From contig SHXL01000061.1 of the NCBI GenBank assembly GCA_009693345.1, positions 1 to 13,336 of the forward strand: a DNA stretch of 13,336 nucleotides, in the 5' to 3' direction. Below the pieces are notes generated by a model that saw only the letters and a list, made by a program, of their open reading frames with translations, was not told where the DNA came from and made no database searches. The stretch comes from Betaproteobacteria bacterium (GTDB lineage: Bacteria; Pseudomonadota; Gammaproteobacteria; Burkholderiales; SG8-39). How positions within the stretch are numbered: the first letter of the stretch is position 1; each line of letters starts with the position of its first letter. A program made the position numbers and the translations under genes. Positions 7,702 through 13,336 of the stretch are shown here, piece by piece.

Positions 7702-8504
7702 GGCTTTTTCTTTTTTCCCTGTTTTTTGTATTCTTGAATGTAAATGCACAAACCAGTCGGGAAGGCGTAGAAGTCCATAAGAGCCGCCTGCTGCTGCTGC
7801 CCGCTTCGACCGTCGAGCGCAGCGCCGGGCAGCAGTACGGCCAGCTGATGCGCACGGCGGCGCAGAAGGGGCTGCTCAACAACGACGCGCAGCAGGTCGA
7901 GCGCCTGCGGCGCATCGCGCGCGAGCTGATACCGCACGCGACGCGTTTCAACACGAACGCGGAGAAATGGCGCTGGGAAGTGAACCTCATCACTTCCAAG
8001 ACGGTGAACGCGTTCTGCATGCCGGGCGGCAAGATCGCGTTTTTCAGCGGCATCATCGACCAGCTGCAGCTCACCGACGACGAGGTGGCGACCATCATGG
8101 GCCACGAGATCGGACACGCGCTGCTCGAGCATGGGCGCGCGCGCATGTCGGAGGAGGTGCTGAAGAACGTCGGCATCTCCGTGGCGGCGGCGGTCTTCAA
8201 TCTCGGGCAGGTCTCCGCCGAGCTGCTCGCGCAGGGGGCCAACCTCGCGGTGAGCCTGCCTTACGCGCGCCGACACGAGACGGACGCGGACCTGGTCGGC
8301 ATGGAGCTCGCGGCGCGCGCCGGCCACGATCCGCGCGCCGCAGTGGCCGTGTGGCAGAAGATGTCGAAGCTCGGCCAGGCCGCGGGCAAGGGTCAGCCGC
8401 CGCAGTTCCTGTCGACGCACCCGTCGCACGAATCGCGCATCAAGGAGATCGAGGCCAACCTGCCCAAGGTGATGCCGCTCTACCGGAAGAAGGCGACACC
8501 GTGA
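7698..8504 (+). CDS. Secreted M48 family metalloprotease
   Basis: Periplasmic zinc metalloprotease of 268 residues, likely acting on misfolded or unassembled envelope proteins as relatives such as BepA and LoiP do. A signal peptide covers residues 1-17, with cleavage probably after VNA. There is no lipobox cysteine. The zinc motif HEIGH is at 136-140, the third ligand is E194 in RRHETDAD, and a conserved STHPSHESRI segment is near 239-248. It lacks the four membrane helices of the two leftward M48 proteins, so it belongs to a different M48 branch. The ATG overlaps the reductase TGA by two bases, and this start gives a proper signal peptide; the open frame extends further upstream but reads there as a shadow of the reductase. 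The first 60 bases are only about one third G+C and rich in T-runs, unlike the surroundings. Confidence 0.92.
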   Translation: MRLFLFSLFFVFLNVNAQTSREGVEVHKSRLLLLPASTVERSAGQQYGQLMRTAAQKGLLNNDAQQVERLRRIARELIPHATRFNTNAEKWRWEVNLITSKTVNAFCMPGGKIAFFSGIIDQLQLTDDEVATIMGHEIGHALLEHGRARMSEEVLKNVGISVAAAVFNLGQVSAELLAQGANLAVSLPYARRHETDADLVGMELAARAGHDPRAAVAVWQKMSKLGQAAGKGQPPQFLSTHPSHESRIKEIEANLPKVMPLYRKKATP

Positions 8505-8517
8505 GGAAACCGATCCC

Positions 8518-9891
8518 GTGAGTAGCGCCGGCTTCTATGCGGGCCTGCCGGTGCTGATGGACTTCGCCGCGGTCACGCGTCTTGAGAATTTCACGGCGCT
8601 GCCGGGCGACTGGCATGTCGCCACCTGCGACGTGCGCAACTTCACGCTCGCGGTGCAGGCGGGCAACTACAAGCACGTCAACACGGTCGGCGCCTCCGCC
8701 GTCACCGCGATGCTCAATGCCGCGGGCGAGCTAAACATCCCGTTCATTTTCGAGGGCGACGGCAGCGCCTTCTGCGTGCCGCCGCAGCTGCTCGAGGACG
8801 CCAAGGCGGCGCTGGTCAAGACGCAGGAGATGGCGCAGAAGTCATTCGGCCTGGAGTTGCGCGTCGCCACCCTGCCGGTGGCGAAGATCCGCGAAGCAGG
8901 GCTCGACATCCTGGTCGCGCGCGTGCGCGTATCGGAGAATTACATCCAGGCGGCGTTCGCGGGCAGCGGCATGGCCTACGCCGACAGGTACATGAAGGAC
9001 CCGGCCACCGCGCCGCTCTGCGAGGTGAAGCCCGGCAGTATCCTGGCGCGCGGCAGCCTGGAGGGCCTGGAATGCCGCTGGCAGAACATCCCGAGCCGCC
9101 ATGGCGAAACCGTGAGCCTGATGGTGCGCGCACAGGGAGCGGACAACGCCGCGGATCTCTACCGGGACGTCATCGCCAAAGTGCACGAGATCTACGGCAC
9201 CGACGAAGCCTGTCACCCGATTACGGTACCCGACCTCTCGCCCGCCCTGGATGCCGCGCGGCTGGAGAACGAAGTCGGGGTGCGCGCCGCGGACCGCGGG
9301 CCTTTCGGCAAATGGCTGTACCTGATGCGCACGCGCTGGATCGTGCTTCTTGGCTGGTTCCTGATGAAGTTCGGTTTGAAGACCGCGGTAACCGACTGGA
9401 GCAAGTACAAGATCATCATGGTCGGCAACAGCGACGTGCGCAAGTTCAACGACGTCTACCGCCAGATCCTCTCCGGCAGGCCGGCGCAGCGCGAGGCGCT
9501 GGACGCCTGGCTGGCCGGGCGCTACGCGAAAGGCGAACTGGTCTACGGCCTGCACGTCACCGACCGCGCCCACATGACCTGCCTCGTCTTCAACTACTCG
9601 GGCCGGCACCTGCATTTCATCGACGGCGCCGACGGCGGCCTGTTCCTCGCCGCGAAAGCGTTCAAGGAGCGGGCGGCGAAACTTATCGGACCCGCTGCAG
9701 CGCCTTTTCGTAGTAGCTCATGTCGACGTAACGGCCGCCGTCCGGCGCCTTTCCGCCCCAACTGCCCTCGATTTCGGCGCGCAGCGCCAGCACGTTCTCG
9801 AAGCCCTTCATGTCGAAGCGGCCATCGCGCGCGAGACCCAGCTTCGGGTCGCTCAGCATCTCCCAAGTGCGCGTCGCGACCTCGGGCGTGA
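8518..9891 (+). CDS. DUF3095 family protein, probable nucleotide-cyclase-like fold, with aberrant C-terminal extension
   Basis: The GTG at 8518 opens a 457-residue frame. Residues 6-388 match the DUF3095 family as I know it: FYAGLPVLMDF at the start, then CDVRNFTLAVQAGNYKHVN, FIFEGDGSAFCVP, MVGNSDVRKFND and finally HLHFIDGADGG. D38 and D81 sit in motifs that resemble the two metal-binding aspartates of class III nucleotide cyclases and are 43 residues apart, close to the spacing in those enzymes. A cyclase or nucleotide-binding role is an inference; no function is established. A hydrophobic stretch near 271-287 (MRTRWIVLLGWFLMKF) could touch the membrane. Family proteins should end near residue 388; the remaining 69 residues are Arg/Ser/Pro-rich and antisense to the next gene. 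It starts 13 bases after the M48 stop, with GAGGAAA upstream, so it is probably in the same transcript. Confidence 0.85.
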   Translation: MSSAGFYAGLPVLMDFAAVTRLENFTALPGDWHVATCDVRNFTLAVQAGNYKHVNTVGASAVTAMLNAAGELNIPFIFEGDGSAFCVPPQLLEDAKAALVKTQEMAQKSFGLELRVATLPVAKIREAGLDILVARVRVSENYIQAAFAGSGMAYADRYMKDPATAPLCEVKPGSILARGSLEGLECRWQNIPSRHGETVSLMVRAQGADNAADLYRDVIAKVHEIYGTDEACHPITVPDLSPALDAARLENEVGVRAADRGPFGKWLYLMRTRWIVLLGWFLMKFGLKTAVTDWSKYKIIMVGNSDVRKFNDVYRQILSGRPAQREALDAWLAGRYAKGELVYGLHVTDRAHMTCLVFNYSGRHLHFIDGADGGLFLAAKAFKERAAKLIGPAAAPFRSSSCRRNGRRPAPFRPNCPRFRRAAPARSRSPSCRSGHRARDPASGRSASPKCASRPRA

Positions 9892-10654
9892 TCTTCAGCC
9901 GCTCGACGAGGATCTTCACCGCGGGGCCCTTGTTGGCGGGGTCGACCGCCCAACGGGTGCCCTCGATGAAGCCGGCGATATAGCGCTCGAGCGTCTCGGC
10001 GTTGGCGCGCGCCCAGCTGCGCAGCACGAACGTGCCCTGCGCCTGGTAGGGGCCGATCAGGTCCACGGCGCTGCCCATGCTCTTCAGGCCGACCGCCTTG
10101 GCGTCGATCGAGAACGGCGGGTTGAGCATCGTGGCCTTGAACGCCTTGTTCTCGCGCATGCCCTTCAGGCGCAGCGCCGTGCCGCCGATCGGATTCAGCT
10201 TGTAGTCGGCGCCTTCTTTCAGCCCGTTCATGAGAAGGATCTTCTTCAGTTGCAGGGCATACGCGGTGTTCAGGGCGTCCACGAGCAGGGTGTGCCCCCG
10301 CAAGTCCGCGTACGACGCGATATCGGGCTGCACAAAGAACTCGTTCATGCTGCTGTCGCCACCGGTGACGATCACCACGTCGTGCTTGGCCAGCTCGACC
10401 ATCGCCACGGCATTGTCCACCGCCGCCTGCGCGATCTGGAAATCGCCCGCGGCGAGGCCGTCGCGCTGCTCCTGCGAGTTGACGGTGAACAGCGTCTCCA
10501 CCTTGAGGCCATGCCGGGCGAAGATCCCCTCGGAAACCGCCGCCAGCACTGGCAGCGACTGCGCGCCCGGGAACATCTTCACCTTCAGCAGGGTTTGGCT
10601 CCAGGCGGCACTTGAAAAAACTGCTAGGAGCAACAACATCAATTTGCAAGTCAT
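9683..10654 (-). CDS. ABC transporter substrate-binding protein (NMT1/SsuA-like)
   Basis: Periplasmic ligand-binding protein of 323 residues. A signal peptide spans residues 1-19 and ends AAWS before Q20. The mature part begins LLKVKMFPGAQSLPVLAA and continues with GIFARHGLKVE and QIAQAAVDNAVA, the pattern of the NMT1/THI5-like and sulfonate/taurine binding family. The ligand cannot be told from sequence. A strong ribosome binding site, AGGGGG, lies about 7 bases before the ATG. No permease or ATPase gene is adjacent, so this is an orphan binding protein that must share a transporter encoded elsewhere or serve another role. Its last 69 codons plus stop overlap the end of the DUF3095 frame on the other strand. 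It is divergent from htpG across 63 bases. Confidence 0.88.
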   Translation of the reverse strand: MTCKLMLLLLAVFSSAAWSQTLLKVKMFPGAQSLPVLAAVSEGIFARHGLKVETLFTVNSQEQRDGLAAGDFQIAQAAVDNAVAMVELAKHDVVIVTGGDSSMNEFFVQPDIASYADLRGHTLLVDALNTAYALQLKKILLMNGLKEGADYKLNPIGGTALRLKGMRENKAFKATMLNPPFSIDAKAVGLKSMGSAVDLIGPYQAQGTFVLRSWARANAETLERYIAGFIEGTRWAVDPANKGPAVKILVERLKITPEVATRTWEMLSDPKLGLARDGRFDMKGFENVLALRAEIEGSWGGKAPDGGRYVDMSYYEKALQRVR

Positions 10655-10717
10655 GGCGGATCCCCCTAACGCCTAGATTATCATTCCGCAAACAAACCTC
10701 TACTCCAGGAGCGGTCG
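10655..10717. promoter_or_regulatory. Divergent region between substrate-binding protein gene and htpG
   Basis: These 63 bases carry both ribosome binding sites: AGGGGG for the leftward gene and AGGAG at 10707-10711, 6 bases before the htpG ATG. Overlapping -10-like sequences occur: TATCAT at 10679-10684 on the plus strand and GATAAT at 10683-10678 on the minus strand. No clear -35 boxes and no heat-shock sigma-32 consensus could be recognised. Confidence 0.4.
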
Positions 10718-12625
10718 ATGAGCACTACCGAATCCCCCGTCAAGGAAACCCGGGGCTTCCAGGCCGAGGTCAAGCAGCTGCTGCAGCTGATGATCCATTC
10801 GCTGTATTCGAACAAGGAGATCTTCCTGCGCGAGCTGGTGAGCAACGCCTCGGACGCCTGCGACCGGCTGCGTTTCGAGGCCATCGGCCACCCGGAGTTG
10901 CTGGCGGGGAACGTCGATTTCTCCATCCGTGTCGGGGTAGATGCCGCGGCGCGCAGCATCACCATCTCCGACAACGGCATCGGCATGAGCCGAGACGAGG
11001 CGATCGCGCACCTTGGCACCATCGCCAAGAGCGGCACGCGGGAATTCTTCGCCGCGCTCACCGGCGACCAGAAGAAGGACGCGCAGCTCATCGGCCAGTT
11101 CGGCGTCGGCTTCTACTCATCTTTCATCGTCGCCGAGCGCGTGACCGTGGTGACCCGCAGGGCCGGGCTTGCTGATAATGAAGCGACGCGCTGGGAGAGC
11201 GACGGCAGCGGCGAATACACCATCGAGGCGGCGACGCGCACCTCGCGCGGCACCGACGTGACGCTGCAACTCAAGGAGGACGACGATGAATTCGCCTCCG
11301 GCAGCCGGGTGCGCACGATCCTGAAGAAGTACTCGGACCACATCGCCACCACGATCCGGATGAAGAAGGAGATCTGGGACAAGGACAAGCAATCTTACGT
11401 TGCGACCACCGAAGAGGAAACGGTCAACCAGGCGACCGCGCTCTGGGCGCGGCCGAAGGCGGAAATAACCGACGAGCAGTACCGCGAGTTCTACAAGCAC
11501 GTGGCGCACGATTTCACCGACCCGCTCGCCTGGACGCACAACCGCGTCGAGGGCAAGCAGGAATACATCCAGCTGCTGTACCTGCCTTCGCAGGCGCCGT
11601 TCGACCTGTGGGACCGCGACGCGCGCCACGGCCTCAAGCTCTACGTGCGGCGCGTGTTCATCATGGACGACGCGGGCGAGCTGCTGCCGCGCTACCTGCG
11701 CTTCGTGCGCGGCGTGATCGACTCGGGCGACCTGCCGCTCAACGTGTCGCGCGAGATCCTGCAGGAATCGCGCGACGTGAGCGCGATCCGCGAAGGCGCC
11801 GCGCGGCGGATACTCGGACTGCTGGAAGACTTGGCGCAGAACCGCAAGGACGACTACGCCAAGTTCTGGACGGAGTTCGGCCAGGTGCTGAAGGAAGGCG
11901 TCGGCGAAGACGCGGCAAACCGGGAGCGCATCGCCAAGCTGCTGCGCTTCGCTTCCACCAGCAGCGACACGCCGGCCGTGTCGCTTGCCGACTATGTGGC
12001 GCGCCTGAAGGAAGGCCAGAAATCGATCTACTACGTCGTCGCAGATAGCCTACATGCGGCGCGCAGCAGCCCGCACCTTGAAATATTCCGCAAGAAAGGC
12101 ATCGAGGTGCTGCTGCTCACCGACCGCGTGGACGAGTGGATGCTGAGTTTCCTCGCAGAATTCGACGGCAAGCCGCTTGCCTCGGTGGCGAAGGGCGACC
12201 TCGACCTGGGCGAGCTCGCCGATGCCGCGGAAAAGGAGGCGCGCGACAAGGTGGCCGGGGAATTCAAGGATCTGGTCGAGCGTGTCAAGACCGCGCTCGG
12301 CGGAGCGGTGTCGGATGTGCGAGTGACGCTGCGCCTCACCGACTCACCCGCCTGCGTGGTCGTGGAGCACGACGAGATGAGCCAGCACCTGCAGCGCCTC
12401 TTGAAGGGCGCGGGCCAGAAAGCGCCCAATTCGAAACCGATCCTGGAACTCAATCCGCACCACCCGCTGGTCGAGAAGCTGAAGGCAGAATCGGACGACG
12501 GCCTGAAGGAATGGTCGATGCTGCTGCTCGACCAGGCGACGCTCGCCGAGGGCGGCCGGCTCGAAGACCCGGCTGCATTCGTCAAGCGCATGAACCGGAT
12601 GCTCTCGCAGGCCGTGCCGCTGTAA
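10718..12625 (+). CDS. htpG: Molecular chaperone HtpG (Hsp90)
   Basis: Cytosolic ATP-dependent Hsp90 chaperone of 635 residues, close to the usual bacterial length. The N-terminal GHKL ATPase domain shows ELVSNASDACDRLRFEA with the catalytic glutamate E39 and N43, the nucleotide-binding D85 in DNGIGM, the lid segment GTIAKSGT at 100-107 and GQFGVGFYS at 126-134. The middle-domain LNVSREILQ at 341-349 carries R345, which contacts the ATP gamma-phosphate in this family. The C-terminal dimerisation region is complete and ends NRMLSQAVPL. The ATG has AGGAG at a 6-base spacing. It is a single gene, divergent from the substrate-binding protein and convergent with the next gene 15 bases away. No key residue is missing. 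Confidence 0.98.
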   Translation: MSTTESPVKETRGFQAEVKQLLQLMIHSLYSNKEIFLRELVSNASDACDRLRFEAIGHPELLAGNVDFSIRVGVDAAARSITISDNGIGMSRDEAIAHLGTIAKSGTREFFAALTGDQKKDAQLIGQFGVGFYSSFIVAERVTVVTRRAGLADNEATRWESDGSGEYTIEAATRTSRGTDVTLQLKEDDDEFASGSRVRTILKKYSDHIATTIRMKKEIWDKDKQSYVATTEEETVNQATALWARPKAEITDEQYREFYKHVAHDFTDPLAWTHNRVEGKQEYIQLLYLPSQAPFDLWDRDARHGLKLYVRRVFIMDDAGELLPRYLRFVRGVIDSGDLPLNVSREILQESRDVSAIREGAARRILGLLEDLAQNRKDDYAKFWTEFGQVLKEGVGEDAANRERIAKLLRFASTSSDTPAVSLADYVARLKEGQKSIYYVVADSLHAARSSPHLEIFRKKGIEVLLLTDRVDEWMLSFLAEFDGKPLASVAKGDLDLGELADAAEKEARDKVAGEFKDLVERVKTALGGAVSDVRVTLRLTDSPACVVVEHDEMSQHLQRLLKGAGQKAPNSKPILELNPHHPLVEKLKAESDDGLKEWSMLLLDQATLAEGGRLEDPAAFVKRMNRMLSQAVPL

Positions 12626-12640
12626 TCCTGAGCGGCTCCT

Positions 12641-13273
12641 CTATTTGCTGACCGAGCCGTAGCTGAAATCGTCGAATGCGGTCACGCTGTCCGCCTTCGT
12701 CCAGACACCCACCACGCCGCCTCCGGAAATGCGGCTGTTCTCCTCTTCCATATACAGCTTGCCATCGAGGAGCACCTTGATGCGGCTGCCTGAGAATTTC
12801 ACCCGCAGGCCGTGCCAGACATTGGGCGGCACCGGGGCATCCACGTACTTGATCGTATTGCGCCGGCCGGCCGCAGTGTAATAGAGCGAGACGTTGTCCT
12901 CGAGCGCGTTCGCGCGAGCGACGTAATAGTTGTCGCCGTCCTTCCAGCGCCAGACGACGCCGCCGGCCTGGTCCTCCCGGCCTTTCTCGGACTTGAATTT
13001 CACTTCCACGAAGCCGTCCGCGATCGAGGTGTTCGTCTTCACGCACCAGGGAAAGGTCCCGAATCCGGACTGCCGCAGCACGTGCGGCGCGCTCGGCGCC
13101 GATCTGTCCGCCTCCACCGCCCACCGGGGATTGCCCTTGCCGGTGGTTCCGCACTCCCAGCCGGGAGGCACGGAGCCGGGCTGATCCTTGTCGAAACTGT
13201 CGGTATGGACGAACGCGACGTTCGCGCCAAAGACGCTCAATGCAATCATTAGCGATAGGCCTCTGGATTCCAC
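12641..13273 (-). CDS. Secreted concanavalin/LamG-like (DUF1080-type) protein
   Basis: Predicted exported beta-sandwich protein of 210 residues. I chose the GTG at 13273 because AGGAGG lies 7 bases upstream, the best ribosome binding site available. ATGs at 13306 and 13249 are alternatives. From the GTG, a hydrophobic stretch LSLMIALSVFGANVAF near residues 6-21 looks like a signal peptide. The rest resembles concanavalin-like or DUF1080-type domains, often labelled family 16 glycoside hydrolase-like: FVEVKFKSEKGREDQAGGVV, NYYVARANALEDNVSLY, then WHGLRVKFSGSRIKVLLDGK, GGGVVGVWT and FDDFSY. These features suggest carbohydrate or surface binding. No GH16 catalytic ExDxxE motif is visible, so enzymatic activity is not supported. 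It is convergent with htpG. Its start overlaps the end of a frame entering from the right edge. Confidence 0.75.
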   Translation of the reverse strand: MESRGLSLMIALSVFGANVAFVHTDSFDKDQPGSVPPGWECGTTGKGNPRWAVEADRSAPSAPHVLRQSGFGTFPWCVKTNTSIADGFVEVKFKSEKGREDQAGGVVWRWKDGDNYYVARANALEDNVSLYYTAAGRRNTIKYVDAPVPPNVWHGLRVKFSGSRIKVLLDGKLYMEEENSRISGGGVVGVWTKADSVTAFDDFSYGSVSK

Positions 13274-13336
13274 GTATGTACCTCCTCTTGTCCGTCCTTG
13301 CACCATGCATAGAGCGCGTCGTACAGGACCATGCCG
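13249..13336 (-). CDS. Possible C-terminal end of an unrecognised protein, cut by window edge
   Basis: An open frame enters from the right edge and gives 28 residues, MVLYDALYAWCKDGQ to NPEAYR, before a TAA at 13251-13249. The composition, with several aromatic residues and mostly G or C third bases at the start, looks like genuine protein. The stop overlaps the next gene's start by 25 bases, a common operon arrangement. It is too short to assign and could be chance. Confidence 0.4.
   Translation of the reverse strand, partial: GMVLYDALYAWCKDGQEEVHTWNPEAYR

Noticed and set aside
7413..8429. 338-residue open frame on the minus strand
   Set aside because: It is antisense to the secreted M48 protease and the reductase, whose catalytic motifs are clear.
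12633..12659. Inverted repeat CGGCTC / GAGCCG between htpG and the convergent gene, considered as a terminator
   Set aside because: The stem is only 6 bp with a 15-base loop and no T-run on either strand; too weak to call.
12582..13310. 242-residue minus-strand frame overlapping the concanavalin-like gene
   Set aside because: The Arg/Gly-rich translation has no domain, whereas the frame of 12641-13273 shows a coherent beta-sandwich pattern and a strong ribosome binding site.

Overview
The window is GC-rich (roughly two thirds G+C) and tightly packed, with intergenic gaps of 1 to about 65 bases. It looks like chromosomal DNA from a betaproteobacterium: HtpG, the LemA/M48 gene set, the Tat-type aldo/keto reductases and the codon use all fit, but the genus cannot be told from the sequence. 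No tRNA, rRNA, CRISPR array, transposase or integrase was seen.

Layout. A leftward block covers about 1-6743. In transcription order it contains an ATP/ADP-translocase-like transporter (6743-5487), a Tat-exported aldo/keto reductase (5485-4517), LemA (4452-3862), and two tandem membrane-bound M48 metalloproteases (3822-1897, then 1890 running off the left edge). A rightward block starts from the same 43-base divergent gap. It contains a second Tat-type aldo/keto reductase (6787-7701), a secreted M48 protease that overlaps its stop codon (7698-8504) and a DUF3095 protein (8518-9891). A leftward orphan ABC substrate-binding protein (9683-10654) converges on and overlaps the DUF3095 gene. It diverges from htpG (10718-12625). 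At the right edge a leftward concanavalin-like secreted protein (12641-13273) overlaps the tail of a partial upstream frame (13249-13336).

How the genes may work together. Both arms of the divergent region pair a periplasmic aldo/keto reductase with M48 proteases, and the left arm adds LemA, a known M48 neighbour. This suggests an envelope-centred set in which exported reductases and membrane or periplasmic proteases act on related substrates. That link is inferred from gene order and paralogy only. HtpG, the substrate-binding protein and the concanavalin-like protein look like unrelated neighbours.

The most unusual points are: an apparent 2-base loss that breaks the N-terminus of the middle M48 gene; a DUF3095 protein with cyclase-like Asp spacing whose stop codon appears lost, giving a 209-base tail-to-tail overlap with the next gene; the mirrored reductase/M48 architecture; and a likely leaderless start at 6787. 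No clearly new multi-gene system can be proved from this sequence alone.
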